Below are positions 43,072 to 51,673 of a stretch of DNA of 64,000 nucleotides, piece by piece. The stretch spans positions 930,001-994,000 of the forward strand of contig JANHCV010000004.1 of NCBI GenBank assembly GCA_025594325.1, read 5' to 3'. A program made the position numbers and the translations under genes. The stretch is from Blastocladiella emersonii ATCC 22665. Lineage: Eukaryota > Blastocladiomycota > Blastocladiomycetes > Blastocladiales > Blastocladiaceae. The notes under the pieces were generated by a model. That model saw only the letters and a program-made list of their open reading frames with translations. It had not been told where the DNA came from and ran no database searches. The stretch's first letter is position 1. Each line of letters begins with the position of its first letter.

Positions 43072-44078
43072 ATGTCTGCCTCGATTGCTCTTGCCGCCCC
43101 CGTCTCGTCGTCGCCGTCGTCGCCCAAGTCGCCCGTGTCCTTGGTCAAGCACTCGCTCCGCGTCGTGGTCGCTCCCGCGAACGGCACCAGCGGCCGCAAC
43201 GTGCCCGAGAACAAGGTCGCCGACAACGAGTGCTTTGTCGACTCAACGCCGACCCCCAAGGTCGGCACCCTCAAGGACCGGTTCGAGCAGCTCGCGACTG
43301 CTCCCGGCTCGCCCGCCGGCACCAGCCCGCGCTCGGCGTGCTCGCGGTCCTCGGACCAGGTCAACGTCGCCAAGTTGGTCAGCGACAACGGCCACTTCGT
43401 GCAGAGCGACACCATCAAGTTCAAGTCGGCTACGGCGGGTCCCGCGACGGCGGCGGCGGCGGTCGTTCTCGAGTCGCTCGCGGAGGCAAATGTGGCAACC
43501 CTGCGCGCGACCTTCGAGCCCACGACCGCCGCTGTGGCTGCAGTCGCTCCCGTCACCCCGACTACCGACGTCCCGGCTGCCGTCGACACCCTCGCGTCGA
43601 CTGCGGCGCCCATCAAGGAGATCGCCTCGTGTCCCGCCCCCGCCGCCGCTGCCCCTACCGCCGAGAAGAAGCGTAGTGCCGCTGGCAAAGTGCTGCGCTG
43701 GGTCCGCCGCCGTGCTGGCCACCGTGGCAGTGCGCCGCTGGTTGCGGTGGACCCCGAGGTCAAGGTGGTGGCGGCGGCGGAGACTATCGAGGCGAGCGTT
43801 ATCAGCGGCGTCGGCTCGAACCTGGCCGTCCTGTCGGCCTGTCGGCCGCGCTCGGGTCCGATCAGACGCTGGTCGACAACCACGAGTCGTCGGCCTCCCG
43901 CTGGTCGTCGTTCAAGGCCCGGATCGGCAGCCTCCTGGGCGGTGTATCCAGTACCGTCAAGGTGTCTGTTGTTTCGTCCGAGCCCAAGCCGCGCTCGACC
44001 AAGCACCGCGGCGTCAAGGTTCTCCCGACCACCTCGTCGCCCGTCGTGGTACTTCGGTCCGCCGCCGTTGTTTCTTGA
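43072..44078 (+). CDS. Low-complexity protein of unknown function, frame broken by an 8-bp duplication
   Basis: Starts MSASIALAAPVSSS behind a TATA box. The first 253 codons to about 43830 encode a Ser/Ala/Thr/Val-rich protein with two related short blocks (VADNECFVDSTPTPKVGTLKDRF and KLVSDNGHFVQSDTIKF), a basic patch RWVRRRAGHRG, and no recognised domain. At 43831-43846 the octamer CTGTCGGC is duplicated. Beyond it the original frame turns Arg/Pro-rich and shadow-like. The frame shifted by the duplication instead encodes a coherent tail (DQTLVDNHESSASRWSSFKA...) ending at a TGA at 44076-44078. I take the coherent tail as the true C-terminus, so the copy here is disrupted or misassembled. Confidence 0.6.
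43831..43846. repeat. 8-bp tandem duplication (CTGTCGGC x2)
   Basis: CTGTCGGC is present at 43831-43838 and 43839-43846 without spacer. Collapsing to one copy makes the coding frames on either side continuous (LAVLSA then ALGSDQ). The net effect is a +8 (+2) frameshift. Confidence 0.85.
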
Positions 44079-44718
44079 ATGTTTACTTGCATTTTCAGTT
44101 CGTGATACCTCCCATTTAATCCAACATCTCCCTCTGTGTGTGTAATTTGATCATTTCTCGTGTTTCTTCACCCGCGATTGTCGCTCGATTATGAATTGAG
44201 AGATGCGTCCAGTGATTCGGGCACTTGCACCCCCCTACGTTCGACCAAATCTCTTGAGCTCACACTAGTGTAGCGCACTGCTGCTCACCGGCCATGTGAA
44301 ACGTGCCGCGACGCTCACGCGGCGAGCAGCTGCGCCACCCGCCCGGTGCTGAGCCACCGCCACTTGAGCGCGTCACCGCGTTCTCGTGTCCACTGCTCCC
44401 CTTCAAGTTCTCTACCGCCCAGTCAACGAGCGATCTACCCTCATATATTCAATCTTAAGGTTCGGCCTTCAAGAGGGAAGGGCCGCTCGTTTGCGGGCGA
44501 ATGGGTGCGAGTTTCGCTCGTGGTCGATCAGGTCGGACTCTTCCACTTCGGATGAGCAAATACAAGGCAATGTACTATGAGTATATTAGGCGATGTTGCC
44601 TACGCAAAGTAATGCGCGACACGAGGATTACCGCGCGCCGGGGCGGACCTGGCTCCAACGACCGTGGCGATGTTGATACAACACATCGGAATGATGGTCC
44701 CAGAGGTTGTCAGGTCGC
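44079..44718. other. AT-richer intergenic region
   Basis: This 640-bp stretch has visibly lower GC than the housekeeping parts. It includes a TATA-like CATATATTCAATC near 44441 with no clear downstream gene; the small plus-strand frames at 44346-44722 lack motifs. I see no RNA gene or mobile-element terminus. Confidence 0.45.
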
Positions 44719-44726
44719 TTAAGAAT

Positions 44727-45920
44727 TTACGGCGTCGTGAAGATTGAGCTTGTTGAGCACGTCCGCGAGTTCAATGGACGACTGCGCGGCCGACTCTTCC
44801 TGGAACATGACCACGATCTGCGCGCGCTTGGATGGGTCTGCTGCTGCAAGCACCTTGGGGTAGGGCAGTGTTTGAGGAGGTGTATCAACGCGAAATGGCC
44901 GTCGGTTTGGAGCTTTGAAACAGAAAAGGCCGAGAGAAAGTGTTGATCGATGTACTCGGGTGCATTCCGCAGGATCCAGTCGAGCGAAAGGGGTTTTTCG
45001 GTGTCCGCGATGCCGGCGCCACAGAGTGCCCAGGTGAACCGAGTCGAGAGGCCGGCCGTGACCATCGCGTCGGCGATTGCGACCACATCAATTGGACGAC
45101 CGAGTTTGACGAGCTCTTGGTATGACGCATACCGACATTTGATGATCGAGACGAGCGCCAAGTGGTTGAAGAACGACATGGGGTAGGCGTACGGGTAGTA
45201 AGTCTCCTCCTCGCAGTAGAGGACGTGCTGGAACCACTTGTCGTCCTCGTGGTCAAACAGCTGGGAAGCCTGCTTGTCGGTGGCCTGGAGCAGGTAGCGA
45301 AGAGTTGAAGGATCGCACCGCGTGACCGCGCTCGCGAGAAGCTGGAGAAGCGACATGATGGGCCATTCGAGGCACGAGGGAATCTCGGGCGTCAGACCCT
45401 CGTATTCCTCCCACAACTTCCGATAAAACTCGTCGCGCGGATCGGGTTCGTGGTCGGGGTAGTACTCGATCGTGCCTCGAGTTGGGAAGTAGGTAAAGCA
45501 GCTGAGAAGCACTGGGTCATTCAGCAACTCGGGATATTCGGTCTGCAGGCAGTTCAGCATTGCGTCGATCGCTGAAGCGAAAAAGTAGGAGCTGGGTGGC
45601 GGAAGATCCACCTGGTCGGCGTGGAACAGATATCCTCCGAGGTCCGTGTTCGGGAGGCACTTTGGAGGATGCCCGTGGAAACCAGCAATGACGGCGGGTG
45701 AGAGTGCGCGCAGCATGGAGCGGCCCCACACCGACCGCACTGCACGCGAAGAAGAAGCCAAGGAGTACGCCTCCCGCGAAGCGCAAAAGAGCTGTACGCG
45801 AGGCTTGGCGAGTTGCAGTGCGCGCTCGAACAACTCAAAGGGAAGCGTGTTGACTTGTTCGCAGCCCGTAGACCGAGCAGACTCGTCCATAAGATCGCAT
45901 TGCAGAGAGTCTAGTTGCAT
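44727..45920 (-). CDS. F-box-like protein of unknown function, C-terminal frame slip
   Basis: Single-exon, 397 aa as read. Residues about 25-65 (NTLPFELFERALQLAKPRVQ, then LFCASREAYSLA) resemble an F-box-like helical motif. The rest is a weakly repetitive helical region (DPSTLRYLLQATDKQ, DVVAIADAMVTAGL), possibly diverged ankyrin-like repeats. The last 40 residues as read are Arg/Ser-rich and look like shadow. A one-base change in the G-run at 44857-44860 would restore a tail with normal composition (KVLAAADPSKRAQIVVMF) ending at 44719. F-box proteins recruit substrates to SCF ubiquitin ligases; that role is inference. Codon use is less GC3-biased than in housekeeping neighbours. Confidence 0.6.
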   Translation of the reverse strand: MQLDSLQCDLMDESARSTGCEQVNTLPFELFERALQLAKPRVQLFCASREAYSLASSSRAVRSVWGRSMLRALSPAVIAGFHGHPPKCLPNTDLGGYLFHADQVDLPPPSSYFFASAIDAMLNCLQTEYPELLNDPVLLSCFTYFPTRGTIEYYPDHEPDPRDEFYRKLWEEYEGLTPEIPSCLEWPIMSLLQLLASAVTRCDPSTLRYLLQATDKQASQLFDHEDDKWFQHVLYCEEETYYPYAYPMSFFNHLALVSIIKCRYASYQELVKLGRPIDVVAIADAMVTAGLSTRFTWALCGAGIADTEKPLSLDWILRNAPEYIDQHFLSAFSVSKLQTDGHFALIHLLKHCPTPRCLQQQTHPSARRSWSCSRKSRPRSRPLNSRTCSTSSIFTTP

Positions 45921-46331
45921 GGTTGGCGGTAGTTTAATGATTCATGGAAGTTGAGCAGGGAGATCAAGCTCTTCGCCGGGCGAGTTCCTGTTCAGGCGCA
46001 CGACCATGGGTGGTGTAACGGCTGATCTCTCGCCACGTGCGCTATGTCTCGCGTCTCAAAGTGTGGCGCAACGCGTGGCCATAACCCAGACAAACCCTAA
46101 TTGAACAGGTTGATAGCCCCTTAGTACATGTCGAGGTGCACCACCGCCGCCCGAACTTGGGGCAACCGGCCGCTGCCCGTTGTATTTTCTGCTCGTCCTA
46201 GTCGGCTGGAGCGGTAAGGGATGGGCTAGACTTCTTGCGCGTGCGCGTTGCTCCGCACGAATGGACAACACGGGTTCTCGATCACACTTCAGATCACGTC
46301 GTGCTTGACAGATGTCCTTGCAGACCGCTGC
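45921..46331. other. Intergenic region in the accessory stretch
   Basis: This 411-bp region has mixed composition and no credible gene; the minus-strand frame at 46056-46271 lacks motifs. It separates the F-box-like gene from the decayed copy. Confidence 0.45.
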
Positions 46332-46935
46332 TTAGACGTGGTGAAGCTCCTGAAATAGCCGCCACAAGGATGGACTCGTGAATCTGCGCCTTGTCAACTG
46401 GCCCATTGCGGACCACGTTCTGCATTCACTGCCCCGGTCTACGCCGCCTGTGAAAGCTGAGCTGCTATTAACATTCGTTGTTGATTTGAACGAGGGCTTC
46501 ATGAAAACAAAGAAGGAACTCTGCGGGAACGTCCCACACCACTCAGGCATCCGAGTCGAAGGCCACCCAGCCGCGACCTCGGCCGGCATACATCATGGCG
46601 CATGGAGCATTGCTCTCTGTCGGTACATGGCGAACAACGGGATTCGTTGCAAACCCGGCGGGTTGATCAAAGGGCCCGAGGCCGCCATGCGAGCTGGTAA
46701 CGTCTAGGAGCCAGCGAACGGGATCGCCTGGAGGGAGCTCGCCGTCCTCGGTCGAAGCGCGCAAAATGGCTTCAAAGCCGTCATACTCGACGAGCAGCCG
46801 AAGTAACGGTTCGGCTTCGGCGTCAACTAAACCAGCGACAATGACCGCGCCGTAGTAAGCATTTGTCGCGAGCAACACGGACTTTGGCGCGAGTTCGACG
46901 ATGATGCGAACCAGTTCAACAGGGAGCTGCACTCA
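46332..46935 (-). pseudogene. Decayed F-box/ankyrin-like gene copy
   Basis: The minus frame from 46932 to 46543 reads QLPVELVRIIVELAPKSVLL and then AEAEPLLRLLVEYDGFEAIL, an F-box-like start followed by an ankyrin-like helix pair. It has no ATG (the codon at the expected start is GTG) and is preceded by an in-frame TGA at 46933-46935. Beyond the TGA after FDSDA, coding-like pieces continue in the same frame (VVWDVPAEFLLCFHEALVQI) but are broken by two adjacent stops. It is in the same reading frame as the gene at 47068-48210. I read it as a degenerate tandem duplicate. Confidence 0.5.
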
Positions 46936-47067
46936 GTGAAGAATGTAGTGCGCGAGTGCTTCCGGGAGCGAGGCGGTCGCCTTGTTCGGGGCTCGCGCGT
47001 CAGTGGTCTGCGTAGACGTAGTACTAGAGTTCGCATACTCGTTGTCGGGCTCGAGCTGGAGTACCGA

Positions 47068-48210
47068 CTACATCAACCGACGGACAACCTGCGGGTTGCC
47101 GCTGTTAATTGCCTCGGCAAGGACTTGGTGAGGGACGCCGCGGGACAAGAAGCCGGACAGAATACGGATACAGTTGATGGCACCGTGGCGGATCGCCAGG
47201 GCAACTAGGGCAGACGATTGGCTGCATGAGTACGTCCGTGCCTCGGGAAGATTCAAGCCGGCGAGTTGGACAACAAAGTGGTGCCCAAGCCGAGCCAGCA
47301 GCGAAAGGATGGGTTCACGGTCACCGCAGATGGCAAGGTATACAACTGTGAAGCCCGCAGAATGCCACTCTGGAAGCCCGTTGGGCGTATCAGTCACGCA
47401 CATGCGAGGAAACGCGGCTTCCAAGCGCTCGATGTCGCTAACGATCGCTGCGACACAGAGATCGGAAACAACCTGAGATTGTTCGACTTCGTAGGCCCAT
47501 TTCTGCGAAGGAAGAACGGCGAAGATTGATACGTTCGAGAACTCGGTTCGAGTGAGGTCGACGCGTGGAAGCGGCTCAAGTGCTTGGTCTTGGTTGCCGA
47601 TGGCGGCGCGAAAGAGGTCGTAGTGTGTGGTCGCAAGCTCGCCCCATTCGGCGAACCCGTGTGCAATCAACACGCGCAGGACTTGGTGCGTACCGCGAAA
47701 GTCCTCGCTGGTCGGGTCAAGTTCAGCCACGGCAGAAACCGCAGCAGTGAGAGCCAACATGTGACGCTTCGAAACCAGTTTGAAGACACGCTCATAGTGA
47801 CCAGGAGATTTAGGCGGTCGAAAGAACCGCGTAGCGGGGGACACAAGGAAGCGACGAACAACGGTAACGTCGCCGTGGGCGGCAGCAAGCTGAAGTGCGA
47901 GTCCGTCCCGCGCGAGAGGGTCGACGAGGGGCGAATCGAGCAGCTGATTGAGGACGGACACGCGCTCGCCTCGCGCGTCAAGAAGCGGACCACCAGTGGC
48001 TGGGTCCGTGGCCCACCGATGCTTTTTGCGGTCGAGGAACCACTGAAAGTGCTCGGCAGCAAGCGGAGCCATGGAGAGATTGGCGAATGCGCGGCATGTC
48101 GCGCGAAGTCGCGCAGTCTCAGTCGCGCCGAGAAACGGCCGAAGCGCGTCGACCACGGTCACCGGCATGGTCCCAAGTGACGGCAGCAAGTGTTGCATGG
48201 ACTGATTCAT
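47068..48210 (-). CDS. F-box-like/ankyrin-repeat protein
   Basis: Single-exon, 380 aa, starting MNQSMQHLLPSLGTMPV at 48210. Residues about 15-50 (VVDALRPFLGATETARLRAT then CRAFANLS) resemble an F-box-like motif. Ankyrin-like helices follow: DGLALQLAAAHGDVTVVRRF, FTVVYLAICGDREPILSLL, SALVALAIRHGAINCIRIL and LAEAINSGNPQVVRRLM. The stop TAG at 47068-47070 falls inside what looks like an ankyrin helix, and 44 further in-frame codons with normal composition follow before a TGA. The protein may therefore be truncated. Such proteins commonly act as substrate receptors of SCF-type ubiquitin ligases (inference). Confidence 0.62.
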   Translation of the reverse strand: MNQSMQHLLPSLGTMPVTVVDALRPFLGATETARLRATCRAFANLSMAPLAAEHFQWFLDRKKHRWATDPATGGPLLDARGERVSVLNQLLDSPLVDPLARDGLALQLAAAHGDVTVVRRFLVSPATRFFRPPKSPGHYERVFKLVSKRHMLALTAAVSAVAELDPTSEDFRGTHQVLRVLIAHGFAEWGELATTHYDLFRAAIGNQDQALEPLPRVDLTRTEFSNVSIFAVLPSQKWAYEVEQSQVVSDLCVAAIVSDIERLEAAFPRMCVTDTPNGLPEWHSAGFTVVYLAICGDREPILSLLARLGHHFVVQLAGLNLPEARTYSCSQSSALVALAIRHGAINCIRILSGFLSRGVPHQVLAEAINSGNPQVVRRLM

Positions 48211-48334
48211 TGGTTTAACGTGTGCGTGGGGACGTCGCTGGGAGCGCAGGAACGTGAGTCGATGCTTCGGAGGGGGGCGCGTTCGTCGGCCGTGATGCAT
48301 CACGCGAGTGGCGCATCGCGTCCGCCGTTCTTGA

Positions 48335-48706
48335 CAAAACAGTCCAGCCTATCCCTGTGCCTTCCAAAGCCGAAAGCCGACGGAACCTTCTTTAGTTCGT
48401 CGCTCAATAAAATTCGAGGCTGTACAATCGCAGCGCGACGATACTCCGCCACCTGAGCCTCTGCCACCGTCCTGCCCGAACATGGTCGATGCTGCTGTCG
48501 AAGGATTTGATATACATCAAGACAATATTGTGACCCTTCCTCACGGGCCACTGTGGCCCAAAAACCATTACCTGTTGTTCGACGATCGAGACACGGATCA
48601 GCAACTTTTGTATGGCGGCCACCTCTTGTACGAACTGTCTGGCGTGCACGCGTTTCCTCCTCGATCAGAACGCCCATCAAAGTCGCATGCGCCGGTCCTC
48701 GTGTGA
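48335..48706 (+). other. Coding-like frame without clear start, possible gene remnant
   Basis: A plus-strand frame is open from 48335 to the TAG at 48704-48706. Composition is non-shadow-like (IKFEAVQSQRDDTPPPEPLP, DAAVEGFDIHQDNIVTLPHG, HYLLFDDRDTDQQLLYGGHL). The first ATG is only at 48482, leaving 74 codons. No family is recognised and the overlapping minus frame is also open. It could be a remnant of a degraded gene or mobile element. Confidence 0.3.
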
Positions 48707-49348
48707 ATTGTGGTCCATCCTCGAGCTCGACGAGAGGGGACGCGAGGAGGCGAGTGAACCGACGCGTTCCCCCTGACGACGGCTCACGTGGGCGTGTCGA
48801 TCGCACGCGCGCCGTGTGGCGTCGTCGGGCGGCGACCTCCCTTGCTTAAAACCCGCAGCCACCTCACACTCCTGGTCTTGTTCTTTACAAAATCAAGCTA
48901 GAGACTCAATCGGAACCGCGGCCGCGGTCGAGCAACGCGCGCCGGTCCTCGTGGCCGGCACGCACGGCTCGGCTGCACCTTCAATTCATGCCGCGACCAT
49001 CCACACTGGTCTTTTATACCAAAAGGGCTTTTTAGGCGCGGTGGTCTCTTCTTGTGGCCGCCGTCGTCACCTGCTGTCCGCACACCTTCATCCATCCTCG
49101 GGATGGCATGTTGCTACTTTACGCCTGCCGCGCTTCGCCTGCTCTCACAAGCACGAGCGAGGATCGGATCCTGCCCAGGTTACTGTCCCGCTAAGTCCTT
49201 ATGAACGTTCGGCATGTTGGAGTTGAAGTGGATGTCGTAGCCGCCCACGCTAACCGCGCGAGAGCTGCTGCTGAACATCTGCTGCTGCTCTCGCGACCCG
49301 TCCACGCTCCCGCATCAACCCTTCCCCCTGTTGAATGAAAGCATAACC
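48707..49348. other. Intergenic region upstream of cyclophilin
   Basis: This 642-bp stretch contains TATA-like sequences (CTTAAAACCC near 48845 and CTTTTATACC near 49011) about 500 and 340 bp upstream of the cyclophilin start. The plus frame 48816-49226 has no motifs. An untranslated leader or a small transcript is possible; nothing more can be supported. Confidence 0.4.
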
Positions 49349-50141
49349 ATGTCAGCAACTCGCGTCTTCATGGAGATCTCGGCGGGCAGCACTGACGTGC
49401 ACGCCGCCGAGACGGCCGCCTACGCGCGCACCATCGCGTTCCTGCGCGCCAAGGGCAGCATGTACGGCCTGCCGCCGACGGCCGCGCCCGAGTCGCTGTC
49501 CGAGGACCAGCGCGAGCTGCTCGCTTCCGTGTGGGAAGAGTCGGAGCCCGCGCGCCTCGACCCGCCGACGCCGCTCGCGCTCGGCCGCGTCGTGATCGAG
49601 CTCGCCGACGCCACCGCGGCACCCAAGGCGCACGCCAACTTTGTCGCGCTGTGCACGGGCAGCAAGGGCATGTCCAAGGCCGTCAAGACGGCTGCGCTGC
49701 ACTACCGTGGGGTCCCGCTGCACCGCGTCGAGCGCGGGTTCGTCGCGCAGGGCGGCGATGTGACCCGCCACGATGGGTCTGGTGGCGACTCCATCTACAA
49801 CGGTACTACTTGGTGGTGCTCGCCGTGTGGCCATGTCACTGACGACCCACTTTGTGCGAGCAGGCAAGTTCAACGACGAAAAGGGCGGCCTGCGCAAGGG
49901 CTGGACGCGCGGGACCGTCGCGTACGCCAACTCGGGCAAGAACTCAAACACGTCGCAGTTCTTCTTCGTGCTGTCCGACGACGCGGCAAAGTACGCCAAG
50001 CTCGAGGGCAAGCACGTTGTGATCGGCCAGGTCGTCGAGGGGCTCGAGGTCCTCGCCGTGCTCGACGCCCGCTGCGGGTCCGCCAACGGCACGCCGAACG
50101 AGCCCGTCTGGGTCAGCGACTGCGGTCTCCTGTCGTCGTAA
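49349..50141 (+). CDS. Cyclophilin-type peptidyl-prolyl cis-trans isomerase with N-terminal insert
   Basis: Exon 1 is 49349-49802 and exon 2 49864-50141; the 61-nt intron (GTACTA...GCAG) is phase 1, total 243 aa. The first strand (RVFMEIS) is separated from the second (LGRVVIELAD) by an insert of about 60 residues. The catalytic core is present: HRVERGFVAQGGDVTRHDG (catalytic Arg, then Phe and Gln), SIYNGKFNDE, ANSGKNSNTSQFFF, and KLEGKHVVIGQV with His retained. The Trp that contacts cyclosporin in CypA (WLDGKHVVFG) is replaced here by Lys or Leu, so drug sensitivity may be low. Its TAA is directly followed by the ATG of the next frame. Confidence 0.9.
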
Positions 50142-51359
50142 ATGTATTCGCACATGAACTTGATGCATCGTCTTGCTCGTACCGGACACCTGCCAGAGCT
50201 ACGGCGCTCCCTGTCGACGGGCCCGATCGCCATCCGCGCGACTGAGCGAGCGGGGTTCGGCGTCGTCGCCACCGAGGACATCCCGCGCGGCACCACCGTC
50301 CTGCGAGCGCCCGCCCTCGCCACACTCCTCGACGAGGTCGTCCCGTGCGGCACCCCGCGGACCGACCCGACCGCCGCCATCGCGGGCTCGCTCGCCAGCG
50401 TGTACCCGTCCCTCCCCGCGCACATCCAGTACCAGCTCCGCGCGCTGTGCACCGGCGACGCGAAGCTCGACGCCGACCGCCCCGCCCCGTCATGGACGCC
50501 GCTCGCACCCGACACGGTCGTCGGCCCCATGACGCCCGCGCACATGCACGCGGCGGTGACGCACAACGCGTTCCGGTCCTTCGACCATGTCGCGTACGCG
50601 ACCGGCGTGAGCTCGCCCGCGCGCGTCGGGCTGTGGCCCGCGGCCGCCGTCTTCAACCACGCGTGCACCGCGACGTGCGCGTGGTCGGTGCACCCGACGA
50701 CCAAGGCCATGACGATCCGCACGCTCACCGACGTCCCGCGCGGGGCCGAGCTCACGCTCGCGTACCGCAACCCGCGCGACCCGGACCGCAATGCGATGAT
50801 GCAGTCGCGGTTCGGGTTCGCGTGCACCTGCCCCGCGTGCGCCGCCGACGCGCGCGTGCCCGAGGTCGTGCGGAAGGCGCGTGTGAAGGTCATGGCCGAC
50901 GCCGATTTTGACGCGGCGCAGGCGTTTGCGCGCGGGTCAGCGACCAAGGACGACGTGAACCGGATCGAGACCCACCTCGCCGCGCTCGACACGGCCGGTG
51001 GCGGGCGGCGCGAGTACCGCCCGCACGACGCGCGGCACGCCGAGTACCTCGCTGGGTGCCTGCAGCTGATGGCGGGCGACGCGGCGGGCGGCGAGGCGCG
51101 GCTGCGGTCCGCGCTCCTCGAGGCCACGGACGCCGACGCTGACGCGGCGCGCGGGTCGGCGGCGGACCCGATCATGGACATGATCCGGTGCGTGCGGACG
51201 GCCGTGGCCATGGTCGACGCGGGGCTCTCGGCGGCGACGTGCCGCGAGCTCGTTGCCCGCGCGGCGAGTCTGCACGCGCTCGTGTTTGAGGCGCCGCCGT
51301 CGTTCGACGACGACTTCGGCGAGCTTCTCGCGCAGGCTGGGCTCGGCAAGGGCCGCTGA
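50142..51359 (+). CDS. SET-domain protein (SMYD-like without MYND)
   Basis: Intron-free, up to 405 aa from the ATG at 50142; in-frame ATGs at 50154 and 50163 are alternatives, and MHRLARTGHLPELRRSLSTG from 50163 looks like a mitochondrial presequence. SET-N: RAGFGVVATEDIPRGTTVL. SET-C: VFNHACTATCAW (the NH motif near residue 170) and GAELTLAYRNP. A post-SET-like Cys cluster follows (FACTCPACAAD near 227). A helical, TPR-like C-terminus resembles SMYD proteins. No MYND zinc finger interrupts the SET domain. Substrate is unknown. Its 5' untranslated region must lie inside the cyclophilin gene, or the two are cotranscribed. Confidence 0.85.
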   Translation: MYSHMNLMHRLARTGHLPELRRSLSTGPIAIRATERAGFGVVATEDIPRGTTVLRAPALATLLDEVVPCGTPRTDPTAAIAGSLASVYPSLPAHIQYQLRALCTGDAKLDADRPAPSWTPLAPDTVVGPMTPAHMHAAVTHNAFRSFDHVAYATGVSSPARVGLWPAAAVFNHACTATCAWSVHPTTKAMTIRTLTDVPRGAELTLAYRNPRDPDRNAMMQSRFGFACTCPACAADARVPEVVRKARVKVMADADFDAAQAFARGSATKDDVNRIETHLAALDTAGGGRREYRPHDARHAEYLAGCLQLMAGDAAGGEARLRSALLEATDADADAARGSAADPIMDMIRCVRTAVAMVDAGLSAATCRELVARAASLHALVFEAPPSFDDDFGELLAQAGLGKGR

Positions 51360-51429
51360 GTGTGCTAGATTGACTAAGAGTATGTGCGTGTATATCAATA
51401 AACAAGGAAAGTGAAATGTCGGTGCCGGA

Positions 51430-51640
51430 TCACCCGCGGTACGAGGACCGGGACGAGAACCGCGGTCCGCCGCGCGACCCGCGCTGCTGCTGATGCTGGC
51501 GCCCGTGGCTGTGGCCGTGGCTGTGGGAGTGCGAGTGCGAGTGGCCGTGGCCGTGGTGCCCGCCAAAGTGCGCGTACATGTCGTCCTCGTCGTCGTCGTC
51601 CTGCATGCCGAAGCCGCCCATGCCGCCCATCCCACCCATA

Positions 51641-51673
<33 letters not shown>

